64,000 bases of DNA, taken from Ailanthus altissimus. Its lineage: Eukaryota; Streptophyta; Magnoliopsida; Sapindales; Simaroubaceae. The notes below the pieces were generated by a model that had not been told where the DNA came from, did no database searches, and saw only the letters and a program-made list of their open reading frames with translations. Shown in pieces: positions 24,284 to 37,499 of this stretch (position 1 is the first letter of the stretch; each line of letters opens with the position of its first letter). The stretch lies in the NCBI GenBank assembly GCA_946807835.1, contig OX327699.1, positions 5,573,001 to 5,637,000 of the forward strand, written 5' to 3'. A program made the position numbers and the translations under genes.

Positions 24284-27049
24284 TGATAGGATCCAGCTCG
24301 AGACCTTCTATTATAGATCCCAGTGGCCTTGCCGGGCACCTCGACGAAAGTTCTTCAAAATATAACTTTGTAAGTTGAGAAATTTCGCAAGGTGAACCCC
24401 TTTTTAGTTCTTGCTATTACTGAGAAAATCTTAGAATATACATGAAAATGACTTCTTAAATTTAAAAAAAAAAAAGGGTAGAGTTTTTCATATTTTTTCG
24501 AAAATCCAATATAAAAATTTGCAAAAACAATTCACCTCTATTTCCAACTGCTTCTCAATACTATCAAATAGGACCTCCAGTCATTTTCAAAACCAAATCC
24601 AACTCAATTCAATAATTTCATTTTTGAACACAAAACTAGCATACTAATAAAAAGTGAAACAACCATCACAATATCAAAACCTCTTCTTGTTTATAAAAAA
24701 ATATGTACAATACAAGCCTAAAACTACTATGCAGAAAGTAAAAAGAGTGCTACTCAACACATTTATATTTACAAAAATGATCTTTAGATTTGGCCCATTA
24801 ATCAGTAGTAAGAGAATCAACAGCTTGCGTACCAAAATCTGTACCTAGAAAAGGAGTTTAGAAAACATAAAACACAAAACGAGTGGGTTAATGAGCTCAG
24901 TGAGTGCATTAAGATTTCAAATAAAATAACATTCTGCATAGATATTAAATTCTAAAAGACATGCATAAATCATGCTTCTAAAATTTGTATAAAGTTGTAA
25001 AATGGTTTCTAACATCATATGCCGATGAAATCTTGTCGAGCGGATTTTATTTACATCTTCGAAAAATAATATCCAAAATCTATAAGACATAATAGCTAGC
25101 ATGCACATATAAATGCATAATATGCGATTGGTAGCTCGAAAACTATTAAAGTCCTCGCTCAGCCATTTTCTTTCTAAACTGAACCAATAATAACCCTAAA
25201 GCTCTATATTCACGCAGCCACTCAACTAGCACTGCACACGTGAGTAGGTCACGGGGCATCTCAACTAGCAACACCCATTGTGACATCTCACTGGCTATAC
25301 AGTGAAATCCTACATCGCTTACATATAGTTAGACAATACCCCATATACATAGAGCGACTCACATGACTCGACAACCCGACTTCCCATATTTAGTGACACA
25401 CCTCCCTAATACATGCCCATATGTATGGGATATACCGATCATGTCTAATACAATCATCACCACATAATCTAAAGGTACCAATGATCTTTGAAACTGATGT
25501 AGTAGTTTTAAAACTGTTTTTTAAACCGAACATGTAAATGCATATATATATATATATATATCTCGAAATCATAAATCATGTCTATACATTAAGAGCTCAT
25601 AAAACATACAATTTTTATTATGTGGAAACATAATAAACAAAAGATAAATAATGATAGATTTTCACTTACAACCGCTTCGAGCTTAATTTCGCTTTGGATT
25701 TTTGCTCTTGTTACCGATCTCAATTTTCTTCACCTACACGCCATAAATCACATTTAAAACCAATTCAAACGCTAAAATCTCATTTAACTACTAAACACCT
25801 TAATCGGCATATAAAGCCCGAATGGATACTACTTTTCGATTGTTATTTACGAAGTTATTTAATCTAATCTAACTCACCATCCGATGCCCTGAAAATTTCT
25901 TAACACCCTATAACTTTAGTTTGATATAATTGCCCTTCATCTTACCAAAATAGACAATTATGTCCCATTTTCTTTATTTTTTTTATTCTTCATCATCCAT
26001 ATACATTCAATTTACATAAGGCACCATTTATACATAATAATTCAACCAAAACACCACTCAACCTTAACTTTCCTAAAGTGGCAGAATTTACATCCACCAC
26101 CCAACACATTTCTTTTCTCAATCTCTTGTTTCAATAGCATCAAAATCAAGCCAATTTCATTCTAATGCCCTAATTACAACAAATTGAAGTATCTACATCA
26201 AAGTCACCCAAAACCCTTATTTTTACTTTGCTAATTTCTTCAATTTGATGAATCCTTCAAGCTCCACACTAGAATTCAACTCAATCTAAACCAATAATAC
26301 ACACAAGAACATCAATTGAAGAAATCTTGAAAGTTCACATATAATCCTCAATAAACAATGCTTTTCTTACCTCTTTTTCTTGAATTTTCATTAATGGAGG
26401 CTTCAATTGATCTTAGAAAATGGCATGTGACCTTATTTTAGCTTGATCAAGCAAGCAAAATCATGAAAAAAATCTTAAAATTTCACTGTAGCAGCACCCC
26501 TCTTCATTTGGACGAATTTTCACTCCTTTGAGCTCTAAGATGTTATGTTTTCCTCTTTTAAAATTTCTACACACTTCCACCTTTATATAGTGCTCCCTCA
26601 ATTGACCAACTTAAAATTTCTAAATTGCCATTGGTTGAAAACTAAGTATGTAATTAGTTCCTTTGTAACTATTTAGTTAGAATAGTCAAAGGAACTAACT
26701 AGAATTCCCAACTTGGCAATCCATGAACTTGTCTCTATTTGGTCCATTCTCTAATCTATGGATTGTGTTTCTCAACCAAGGCTTGTTCTATACATAACCC
26801 TTAAATGGAAATTCATGTAGTAAATTAAATTTTTCTTTTCCAAGCCAATAGAGAAAAATTTCAAAAATATTCTAGGGTCGTCTGACGCTTCGACCGAGTG
26901 TGAAATTACCAAATTAGGTCTAATATCTTTCACGCGCACAATAAAAAAAATATTTCTAATAGGGTTAGAATCGAGTAACCCTACGGTGTCTTTATTACTC
27001 TATACCAAAATTTAGGCATCGATACTACTAATAGGGATTGGATATTACA
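24284..27049 (-). mobile_element. Solo LTR, ~2.8 kb, minus orientation
   Basis: A non-coding insertion splits RT within GYNQ|I. On the minus strand it begins TGTAATATCCAATCCC and ends GGATCCTATCA, fitting a TG...CA LTR of the class that starts TGTAATATCC. Flanks are ATCAG (24279-24283) and ATTAG (27050-27054), a 5-bp target duplication with one change. A minus-strand 'CACTATATAAAGG' at about 26583-26595 is a likely TATA region. A hairpin with 11-bp arms (TAGTTCCTTTG / CAAAGGAACTA) occurs near 26654-26694. Confidence 0.8.
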
Positions 27050-28350
27050 ATTAGATACTCATCAAGAAGTCAGATATTAGCAAGACAACATTCGGATGCC
27101 TTGGGGTGATCAAGATATATGAATGTTCGTAATGTCGTTTGGGTTGAAGAATGCCGAGCAACATATCAACAGGCAATGAACACCATATTTCATGACATGA
27201 TTGATGGTCTCATGGAGATCTACATAGATAATGTAGTGATCAAGTTGAATTCAACTGACCAACATCTAGCTGACCTGGGAATAGCCTTTTAAAGGATGTG
27301 GCTTTATTAACTAAAAATGAACCTGCTCAAATGTGCATTTAGAATATTGGTTAGAAAATTTCTTGAATTCTTGATACACCAACGGAAGGTGGAAGTAGAC
27401 CAAAAATAAGGCTAATATGATAATAGATGCACCTATACCAAGAACCAAGAAAGAATTTCAGTAGTTGATCAGAAAATAAATTTTTTGAAATAGTTTATTG
27501 CAAACTCTGCTAGTCGACTTCATTCATGATCGCCCCTACTCAAACTAAAAGATGGAGAAGATTGTAAATAGACGACCCACTAGTAGGTCTTTGAGGAGAT
27601 AAAGAAGTATGTTACTAGTCTACCAATCATGGTACTGCCCAAACCTAGGCTACCACAGATTCTCTATATTTTCATTGTAGAAGAGTCAATTGATAGCATG
27701 TTAGTACAAGAATACCATGGCATAGAGAAAGCCATTTAGTTTCTCAGTCAAAACCTGAATGATGCGAAGACCAGATACATTGCAATCGAGAAAATATGTT
27801 TAGCTCTTTAGTTCTTATGCACAAAGCTTAGGTATTATTTATTTCCCACAATAGTATATGTGATAAACTAGACAGACATAATAAAATATCTCTTATCAAA
27901 GCCATTTTTAAGAAATCATCTTGGAAAATAGGCAATTACTCTATTAGAATTTAATTTGAAATACATCCTATAAAAAGCAATTAAATGTTAGGCCTTAGCC
28001 AATTTTCTAGCTAACCGCCCTACACCATACTTAGCCACAGCAAATTTCAAGATCAACAGCATAAATAATATGAGTTGGCAACTATGATTTGATGGCTCAA
28101 AGATGAACCAAGCCGCATGAGCTAAAATCGTCTTGATTTCTCCTTATGGATTAAAGACAAAGATGTTATTCATATTGGAATTCTCATGTACCAACAATCA
28201 AGCTGAGTATGAGGCTCTCAGTATCGGTCTTAAGATACTTATAAAAATGGAAATAAAAGAAATTGAGGTAAGATGTGATTATTAATTGTCATCAAATAAG
28301 TAATAGGGGAATATAATTGCAAATCCAATCTTCTAATCTCATACTACAAT
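27050..28350 (+). pseudogene. Tat element RT C-terminus and dual RNase H, decayed
   Basis: RT resumes after the insertion with ISKTTFGCLG and a catalytic-site region reading MEIYIDNVVIK near 27212 (YIDN where YIDD is usual). A Ty3-type RNase H follows at about 27650-27950 (FLSQNLNDAKTRYIAIEK). A second RNase H of the archaeal type, FDGSKMNQAA near 28088 and CTNNQAEYEALSIGLKIL near 28187, identifies the Tat lineage. Many stops are present and no activity is expected. Confidence 0.8.
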
Positions 28351-28849
28351 AAAGCTCGACATCTACTCCAAAGATTTCAGTCCACCGTAGTCACAAACTC
28401 AACAAGAATGAACATTTCAGAGGTAAACGATCTCGCCCAAAGGGGCATCAAGGTTTAAGAAGGCAATAGAGGAAATATATCTAATTCATCGACTCTAATC
28501 GTATTTGCAAAGACTATAATTGTCAACACAACAATGACCAATCTTACAAGTTGATTTAGCAAGGACTGGAGAGAAGAATTGGTTAATTATATGAAGAATC
28601 TATATGAAAAGGCTGACCGATAAATAAAGGCCATAGCACCAAAGTTTGTCCTTTTTGCAAAAGAATTATTTAGAATGGGACCCAAAAGATGCAATGGCCC
28701 AAAAGAAAGCATGTTAGTCATGGTCGAGTCTTATGAGGGATTGGTCGGAGCTAATCTAAGTGGGCAATTAATGAAGAAGCCAATTCTCAAAATTAGTTTC
28801 TAGTGTTAACCATGGAGCAAGACTATCACAACTACTTCAAGGGTTGTTA

Positions 28850-29822
28850 AGAATGACAAAAGCATAGCCTAATTCATGTTGTGCCAGCTGAAGAAATGCA
28901 CACATTGATTAGGTCATGGCCATTTAGTGGATGGGCGATGGATATAATTGAAAATTTTATCCACCACCTTTAAAACAACATGCCTTCATCCTGGTAATGA
29001 CCAACTACTTCACAAAATGGGTAGAATTCGTCTTATTAAAGACGGTTACTCAATAATCGATCTTTGGGTTTATTAAAGAAATCATCATATATAGACATGG
29101 CCTTTCAAAGTCCATAACAACTGTCAGGGGAAAAAACTTTACTAGTGAAAAAATGCTCGATTTTGTCAAAGAGTTCGATATCAAACTAATACATAACACT
29201 CTATACTACACTCAATCAAACAGGTAGGCCGAGCTAACCAACAAATTGATCATTTAAGGTTTAAAGAAGGAATTAATTATAACCTTAGAGCATAACATGA
29301 GAAACTACAAGAAGTCCTTTGGGTAAATAGGGTCAATCTTAAAATAACACCAAAAACATCTCCTTACCAATTGATCTACGGTTATGAAGCCATGGTCCCA
29401 ATGAAACTCATAACTGATTCAATAAGGAGGTGGTTTCAAAGGGAATTGAATATCCAGCAATATCAAAATGCCATGCTAGAAGAAGTAGACAAGATAGATG
29501 AAAATCACCTTAAAGCCTTAATTTCACTTGAAATGCAGAAAAGATGAGTTGAAAGATCCTACAATAAGAAAGTAAAGTATAAATCATTCAAGGTAGGTGA
29601 CGTAGTATGGAAATTTATTCTCCTAATTGAATCTAAAGAGCACAATCTGGGTAAGTTCTGTCTAAATTGGGAAAGACCATTTAAAATTACCAAGATTATT
29701 AGTAAGGGGGCATATCTTCTAAGCGACCTAGAAGGTATTACTCACCCAATGGTGATTAATAGAAAGTTCCTTAAGTCTTATCGATCAACAATTTGGGAAG
29801 GTGTTGATATAATGATGTTTTA
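28850..29822 (+). pseudogene. Tat element integrase, decayed
   Basis: The core domain is recognisable at about 28915-29220 in shifting frames (RSWPFSGWAMDI, then TTSQNG and EKMLDFVKEFDIKLIHN). The C-terminal part has SPYQLIYGYEAMVP near 29358 and KSFKVGDVVWKFILL near 29585. The reading ends at about 29822 with a stop after IWEGVDIMMF. Stops and frameshifts abound. Confidence 0.75.
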
Positions 29823-30129
29823 AGTGTTCCAAATCTTTTATAAGTCAATTATTTATAAATGGATTTCTATATAAAGCCGATATTTTGATTAGTTAAAAAT
29901 ATTAATTGGTTAAGGGTTAAAGCCAATTTTAATATGTATTACTATCATCAATATAGCAACAAATCTTTGCTTTGGTTTAAAATATGATACTATCATTGTT
30001 CACATGGGTCGATATTAGTAATATATCATTTACTTGAGTAAGTATTAAGCGGTCAACAAAATAGACAAAAAGATGGAAAAATCCATATTTTATTCATAAA
30101 GGAAAATGTTTACAAAAAAAAAAGGCTCT

Positions 30130-31069
30130 CGGGTCATAATTGATCAAATAAAGAAAAGAAATTGGCCACTTGAGAGTTGACCATCTTTGCCTCTACGTTA
30201 GCCTTAGAAACAGTCTCATTTTTTAGCTCAAGGCTTTTCTTCAGCTCTATCCTTGTAAGGTGATTGTTTAACATTTGTTGCCCCAAGCTTTGAGATCATT
30301 CAGTTCGCTACACCTCTGTAGCCTTTAGCTTGGTAAGTTTCGCTTCCAAAGTCGTTATCCTCTCTTTGGCAGCTCGGATCTGAACACCCAACTCTCGTAC
30401 CTTAGGTATCAGCTGGACCTCTAGGTGATCCAGAGTTGTTTTCTCTTCAGCTTTTCTTTTAGCCTCCTTTGTAATATTAACAATCGATTACTTCTTTTTT
30501 GCAATACTGATGAAAGCAGCTACAAATTCATCCATCCTTATCTTCAGGCTGACGGACATAGTGTTACCTAAAGCATTGTCAGACAAGAACTTGAGCTTTT
30601 TATTAACATTCAACACTTTGTAGTCATCAAAAAGTAAATCAGCCATCTGATCTTTAATCACCTTTAACTAATTGATGGTTTCCATCACTTCTACTTAAAC
30701 TCCAAAGGTAGGAGAGGTCGAATCTTGGTTAGAAGAGTGATGTTCTGAGTCTTCACTCTTATTAGAAGACTTCTGAAGCAGCAAAAAGATTACATCAACG
30801 GCTAAAGTCACTTCTTTAAGTTGAGGCAACTTCTTAATTGAACACTTGCCAATTGGAGTCAGCCGTAGATGTAATGCTCTAGACGATAGCTCAAGAGTAA
30901 AAGAGGGGCTTAGATTTTACATGCCTTGCTCATCCACACTAGGCATAGACGATCTACTAGTAGGAGTAGGATCGGGAGTAAGAGTGGTCGATGTCTAAGA
31001 GGCAGTTGATTCCTTTGAAGCCCACTTTGAGTGCACTATCTTTATTCTTGCTGGCTTCTTAGCGGTCAT
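30130..31069 (-). pseudogene. Antisense ORF of the Tat element, coiled-coil part
   Basis: The minus strand, from an ATG at 31067-31069, encodes a basic start (MTAKKPARIKIVHSKW), a Ser/Thr/Pro-rich stretch and then heptad-rich sequence such as KVRELGVQIRAAKERI and TLEAKLTKLKATEV. It ends near 30130 and carries several stops. Antisense ORFs between integrase and the 3' LTR are known in Tat elements such as Grande; their function is unsettled. This one probably formed a single unit with the segment at 33.6-35.4 kb before the solo LTR separated them. Confidence 0.6.
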
Positions 31070-31449
31070 ATGAAAACAAAAAAAGGAATAAGTGATCGAT
31101 ATCAACATAAATAATAACAAGGATTAAAAAGAAAGGTGATTAATATTACCTTCACACACTTGTTAGAAGGAGCCGACTCATCTTCACCCAATAAAGGTAC
31201 ACCAAAGGTAGTAGGGATTACTTTGGCATCAAATCACTAAGAAATTAAAAAAAAAATTTGAAGTATGATAAAAAGAAACAAATTTAATTCCTTGTTGACT
31301 TATATCACTAACTATCCTGATTGATTTAAGGTCAAAGACAGGTTTATTATAATTATCTAAATAAAAACTGGTCCATGTAGGTCATTTTTTCTCCTGCTTA
31401 GGATGTCACCAGCTATGTTGAACTTTGCTATTGGGAATAGGGGTCTTGG

Positions 31450-33628
31450 TGTTAACTTATTTTAGGGTGTATGCATGTGATTGTGTACATATTAAAAAAA
31501 CTAAAATTATGCATCATATACATGAATTTGGTAGCAAAATTTATAAAGTAATCAACATATACACATGTAGTTGAATTCTTAACAACTTAAGAATACAGAA
31601 AACATACCTTTGAAGACCTCCGATGAAGATTTCCAATTTCGGATATCGTTGCTTCAACTTTGAGCTCACCTTAAAGTGCACTCTTGTCCAATTCTAGTTC
31701 ACAACAATCCGGTGGGATTATGAAGCTAAAATAGCAGCAGTATGATCTCCAACAATAAGGGTTTGATTACTAGAAAGAAAAATATAAAGGATTTATTTTT
31801 CTTTCTTCTTTTGTTTTTCTCACAAGTCTTTGTTCTTTGAAAAACTTTCTCAAAACCAACTCTTCTTTTTCCTCTCAACACTAGCACGAATTTTCATTCA
31901 CTCTCATGTTAATACACTTGAAACTTAACTATTCTTAGTGCTAACAACACTTCACAAGTGCTCCACCAAAATTAGATTAAGTGGCCAACTACCAAAATAA
32001 TTTTTGGTGGCCATTTTAATGGTCTAATAAATTTAACCATTAATCATAAAATGGTGCTCCACTAAATTTAGTTTATGTTTCTCAAATTAGGTATGTCTTC
32101 CATTTAGGAATAAAATAACAAATAAATAAAATCATATTTTATTTATTTAAATAACATTTATTTAATTATTCAAAACTATTTGAATAATTAATATTTACCT
32201 TATTTGATTTTACTAACATGGTAAATGGTTGAATTCATGGTAAAATAATTCATACACTAAAATTGTGCTACTTGCTAATATCCAATTAGTTAATAACTCT
32301 TGTCAACTAATTAAATAATATACTTAACTTTTAAGTTTAAACAAGTGCACAACCCGAGGAACCCCGAAACATATTTTCGGTTTGCTGAAATTTCTAAGAT
32401 GAAACTATTTAATCCATTATGCTGCCCCAGTGCACAATGAGTACACTTCATATTGTGAGACTCTCTAGATCCACGCCCGAAATGTCATATAGAACTCCTC
32501 CATACGTCCGTAAACGATGCCTCACACACACGTTACGGATATTACAAAATGGCGCGTTAGACCATACAAGTTGAGGTTATAATATATTCATATAATCCAT
32601 CCATCATTTATATCCAAGTAGAGTAGAGATATAGATCAACACTGTCAAATCTTCATATGCCCGACTAAAAGCTTATCTCTTGAATTGTATTTAGATAAAT
32701 AATATTCTCAAACACTTTTGTAATATTATTTATCCCTAGGGTTAAACTCTTTTCCCGGGAATTATTGCTTATGGCCATAAGACTTTCTGAAATATAAGTT
32801 ATAGAGTATTAGGATATAATACTCACCCAAATGAGCTGATGGATCCCATATCTATGCATACCGAACTCCATGAGCATCAGACCATACCCAGTGACACCCA
32901 GCGGTCAGACCATGAAAGGTTTCTGACATGTGTGGAACCCTTTTAAAGTATGGTGGATCACTCACAAGCCCACCGTAGCACTCAGGTCAAAGGACCACGA
33001 ATACTACTCAACTCGAAAGATCCTCCATTAACGGCTTTATGGGATGTCTATTGGAGATCTTTATGAGTCTGTTCAGTATTCAGTCCTTACTGAATACTTG
33101 TATCTCTATACGAGCTTCCACTAAACTCATGGTTTGCTAATACTAACCATCTAGACCATCCAGATATAGACATACACTAATCTATATATTTGTTAAGGTA
33201 TTCACTGACGATCTGCATCAGTGAAGATAGATCAAGAACATAATATTTGAGAATATATTTGAATAATGACATTTCTTAGCACTATTTGTAACTCTTTGCA
33301 ATTATGCCATTACTAATATATTCTTAGGTCTTTGTCCCATTTCAGACAAGGCTCTAACTCTTTAGATATTGCTGACTCTTATAACCTGGTAACTCTTATC
33401 AGTGCCAACTCTTAGCATTTATAACTCTCAGCATTACTAATTCTTAGCACTAATCTAAACTCATTTAGACCAGATCTGAACTCTTTTAGATTGTATAATG
33501 TCTGAAATGTTACAAGCATCTTACCATATATAAATATAATTAGCGATTTATTAAAATAATAACACTATTATAAATATTAAACAAATATTCATACATAATA
33601 GGATGACACGTAAGCACAAATCCCAACA
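31450..33628 (-). mobile_element. Solo LTR, 2179 bp, family A copy 3
   Basis: On the minus strand it starts TGTTGGGATTTGTGC and ends AAGTTAACA. Flanks are CTTGG (31445-31449) and CTTAG (33629-33633), a 5-bp target duplication with one change. It is non-coding and is the best-bounded member of the family also seen at 5374-6942 and 9091-10968. It splits the antisense ORF of the Tat element. Confidence 0.8.
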
Positions 33629-33633
33629 CTTAG

Positions 33634-35400
33634 ATCCACAAATAGCCGTTCGAAGAACACCTCTCCCCAAACAAGGGCTGCCTGAGCGAACCCATTGGGT
33701 TTGGCATTCCATGGCTAACCACTTATGTTCCAAAAGAAGTATCATTTTCCTTTGATGGCATAGACTCCTTATTTCTTTTAAATTGTTACAATTTAATTTA
33801 AAGCCATAAAAGGATTCAAAATATAATATTTCTTAAATCAGCTTACCCCTGAGACTTTTTCTAACTAACCTATACAACAACATCTGTGTTAGTTTTTTTT
33901 TAAATGGTGGCAGGCAAGTGCCTGCTGCCTCCTAATACTTATTGAATTATCCCAAGTGACCAAGAGAGATATTAAATTCGATCAACTAATGGGACCTCTT
34001 TAATAGAGTCGAGATTTCAGAGGTCTAATCGACAAAAAAAGACTTTCTAAAGATGACTCTAATCCTAAAATTCTAGTTTATTGAGAAAACGTTTAGGTAA
34101 AGAACAATTTGGATACTAAGTCTTTGTTATGCACTTATTTTTATTTCCTGAAATAATGATTGCCCTATGATGCAGGTCATGAGTTGTTAAACAACTCACC
34201 CAAGAATTATGCTACTTTACATTAAGGACAACTTCTTCTTGAGTACAATTTTGGCCCTTGTAAGACTATCTGGTCCACTTAGGACCAAAAAAGGCTGGCC
34301 TAAGTTGACAAAAAGCACTATCTTCTAAATGGGATGTGATATAAAAGAATTTGAAAAAAAATCCCTAAAGCTAAAATCATTGATTTGCCACTAAATAAGC
34401 CAAAAGGTGTAACAACTAAATCGATTTTCATCAGGCTAAGAAGTTACTATAAAGGAACATAAATAAGTAAGTCGATATCCAAAAGTAGAGGATCCATAAA
34501 GGACCCCATTATTTGGAAAGGTCAACTTACCTTTAGAAGAAAGAATTTCAAATAAGCTTCTGTACAAATAAGCAAGAAAAAAGAGACCTAAAGCCAGAGA
34601 AGTGCCACCAGCCAGGGCGATTGCTACTTTTAGGTATTCCCTGGTGATTCTTCGAGAAGTGGGCACAAGCCATAGGTACATAGCCATTATAAGAGGAAGG
34701 CGATATGCTCAATCCTTGAAGGTTTGACTATTTTTTTTTTCTTTCTGAAAGTGCTTATAAATTTACCAAAGCTCGATTCACCTCTGAAAAAATATAAGTC
34801 GACCTGTCTACTTCAAGCTCGCTATTTATTTCAAAATTATAGACTGGCATATTAAAAATGATAGCTAAGTCATACAAAGTGGGCAACATATAACTAAACC
34901 TAAAACAAAAACTATTGTAGGCTTTAGACTAAAAAATAAGAATGATCAATATAAGATTGTTATGTAAGGGGATTTAGTATCTAGAAAGTTGAATGAGGTT
35001 ATAGATCTCTGTCGATTTTCAGATGGAAGAGAAATGAGGCTCTAGGAGTTTGAGCCAACCCCTAAAGTCACTAGTCAATTTTAGCTAAGACCTAATCAAT
35101 TTTGAAGTTGACCAGATAGACATATCGTGTTCTTGGCCAAATCTCATAGGATCCTTAAAATGAGCAAGAAAGAAGTTAAGGTAATCAACTACAATAAAGG
35201 TCTCATAAGGTCCTAGGATGTAACTAGAGTGATTGGCTGCATAGTAAAGTACCTTAATGGTAACCTTGTCGCTTAACTCGATCTCCTAAGACTCGGTATG
35301 TAGAGAAAGAGGTGTGTCCTCAGCCTCGACTGTCCTTGATTTCTTGGAGTATGAGAATTAAAAAGAAAATATCAAAAGTACAATTTGTTGAAATTTTACC
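33634..35400 (-). pseudogene. Antisense ORF of the Tat element, plant-mobile-domain-like part
   Basis: Minus-strand sequence from about 35390 down shows pieces of a retroelement-associated protein: LSDKVTIKVLYYAANHSSY and VDYLNFFLAHFKDPMRFG at about 35.1-35.3 kb, then an 83-codon block at 34436-34687 (ITREYLKVAIALAGG, LGLFFLAYLYRSLFEIL). The pattern resembles the plant mobile domain ('aminotransferase-like') proteins often carried by Ty3/gypsy elements. This match is by eye and moderate. The frame is broken by stops. The adjacent segment 33640-33760 may continue it. Confidence 0.45.
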
Positions 35401-36371
35401 TTGAAGATGGTTTGAATGCCAAAGAACACTTGAAGACTGCTTTGAATAGTTAAGAGAAAGTAAGATTGCTTAAATATGAAAAGTGAAAAGTAAAAATGAA
35501 GTAGCCTGTTTTTATAATGCTTAAGAGTGGTCAAAATGAAAAGTCACGTCTCAGCAGTTCGACATTTAATAAAGAGCAATGATAAAACATTATATTTTCA
35601 AAATTTATTGCTAAGACAATGATGAGACAGTTATTAATGAACGTTATTAATGGTACAACAGTTACTAATAAGCATATTAATAATGGTTGGAACGGCAAAT
35701 AAAGAGTTATTAATGAGATTTGTTTATAAATAATTCTATGTACAAGAAAATCGACTAAGCAGAACATAAGATTAAAAGCCAATACAAGTACAGAGTTAAG
35801 ATATTAATGACCAACTGGCTTTAGTTTCATAAGGAGCCGATTTAGAGGACTCTGCTAAGGAGTGGACAATTTTATAAAGTAATAAAAAGAGCAGACAAAA
35901 ATCAAACATAATCGGGCAATTTTTTTATTGAAAGAATGGGATTTAAAGAGTTGATTTTGAGACGAGCCTCTCACTTAAGGCGAGTTTCTATTAGTCAAAA
36001 GTTCAAATAAGTAACATAGGCAATTTCAATGATTGGCAATGGTCTAAAAGTACCCAAAGCGATATTCGGCTAAAAAGCTAAAAGAGATATAGTTTGAGTA
36101 ATTAGAGTAACTCGGGTTCAAAAGCCAATTTTCATTAGTATTACTCAAATAGGTAATTTCTAGAAGTAGAAGTGTTTCAATGCGATCTTCAACAAAAGGT
36201 TAAGAGCATGGGCGATCTTATTGGAAATTTCAAAAGCAGACTGATCACTAAATCTACTACAGGGTGACCCTGAAGATATACTTAAAGGCGATCTTCATGG
36301 CTTAATGCAAGGCGATATTTTAAGGATCTTTTGACAATAGGGATAGTTTATCTAAAAAAGAGAGGGGTTAT
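35401..36371. other. 3' untranslated region of the Tat element
   Basis: No protein-like frame. It holds short diverged phrases such as 'ggcgatcttc' and 'gcgatatt' recurring at about 36050-36320, possibly a decayed tandem repeat. It leads into the 3' LTR; no clear polypurine tract is visible apart from 'aaaaaagagagggg' at about 36353-36366, which fits that role. Confidence 0.45.
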
Positions 36372-36903
36372 TGTTAACGTTGGCCCAAAAATTATATAAT
36401 AGGCTTATCTGTTTTAGGAACCGGGCCTAATTAGTGTTGTATCTATTTTAGTAGTTAAATATTATAAGAAGTTTTGCTTTATCATGATTCTTATCTTTTT
36501 AGGATTAGGTTTATAGTAGGATTTTTTAGCCTATATAAAGACTTATTTTTCTCATTGTAATCATCAACTATTCATTCAATATATAATATAGAAACTTTTT
36601 AGGTTTTTCTTTAATTTTTCTCGTTATTATCATTCTACCCAAGATTTACATCTTTACTTATTGAAACCTATAACCTTGCTATTGAAGTTTTGCTTGCCCT
36701 TCTCTAAAAAATACCCAAGCTTCACAGTTCGCTTGCTACCTCATGGGTGAGGTTTAACATAGACCTCGCTTGCTGTCAACTAAATTCAACCTAGCCTTAT
36801 TTAGTGAACCTCTAAGTCTCAGTTTCTCTCGATTTTGAGATTCATATTGTTCTAGTAAGGCACTGGATACACATAGATCTTTACATTGAATTTTTATCTA
36901 CGA
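36372..36903 (+). repeat. 3' LTR of the Tat element
   Basis: About 530 bp matching both pieces of the 5' LTR in order, uninterrupted here. It is preceded by the purine run 'aaaaaagagagggg', a likely polypurine tract. 'gcctatataaagac' at about 36530 is a good TATA box. It ends 'tttttatctacga'. Confidence 0.85.
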
Positions 36904-37450
36904 ATAAGTACCAAGTTCAATCGAAAATTTTAAAAATTTTATTTTTAAAATCGAACTGTACTGAATCATTTATAAAAATCGAATTGTACCAAATTGATTT
37001 GATTTGGTTCAATTTAGTTTGGTCTTTTAAATATTTTTTAAGAGATTAAAACTATATATAATAGAGATAAAAACCCACACAAATGAATAAGATAAGAAAA
37101 AAAGTATATATCAATTTTATACTCTAAATTGATTAAAATCTATAAACTAAACAAGTTAGAAAACTATTAAAATTAAAATTTCCTAATAAAAAATGTATTT
37201 GTCAACTACAAGTACTAGATTAATTAAAGTTTATAAACTAAACAAGTTAAAATATTATTAAAATTAAAGTCAAATTATATAAAAAAAAATTGAATGAAAT
37301 TTTATTTATACCCTTTGATTTAATTTACCTTTTTTTAAGTCAAATTCAATTGAACTTAATTTATTTATAAACAAAAATAAAAAAAATTAATTATATTTAA
37401 ATTTTAATATCATACTAAATTAGTCAATTTTATTTTTTTTATTAATGTGC
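36904..37450. other. AT-rich intergenic DNA with degenerate short repeats
   Basis: No gene. At 36930-37020, phrases such as 'aaaatcgaactgta' and 'aaaatcgaattgta', then 'ttggttcaatttagtttgg', form loose short repeats. The rest is A/T-rich. 'taaactaaacaagtta' recurs near 37143 and 37232. Confidence 0.5.
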
Positions 37451-37499
37451 CTTTTTGGCCAACCCCGAGTATAAGTTGAATCTGTGGTCATATTTTAGT

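Larger units (their letters stand above)
16248..36903 (+). mobile_element. Ty3/gypsy retrotransposon, Tat type, ancient, with nested insertions
   Basis: Two related LTRs in direct orientation bound a decayed polyprotein in the usual order: gag, protease, RT, RNase H, a second RNase H, integrase. A long 3' region holds an antisense ORF. The additional archaeal-type RNase H before integrase is the hallmark of the Tat lineage (Ogre, Retand, Grande and relatives). The whole spans about 20.7 kb, or about 12 kb once four later insertions are subtracted (about 16400-17212, 20117-22896, 24284-27049 and 31450-33628). Stops and frameshifts are frequent, so it is not autonomous. The outer ends are approximate and I found no convincing outer target-site duplication. 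Confidence 0.85.

Noticed and set aside
33634..35400. Plant-mobile-domain-like sequence as a host gene
   Set aside because: It lies antisense inside a Ty3/gypsy element between integrase and 3' LTR, is broken by stops and is split by a solo LTR.
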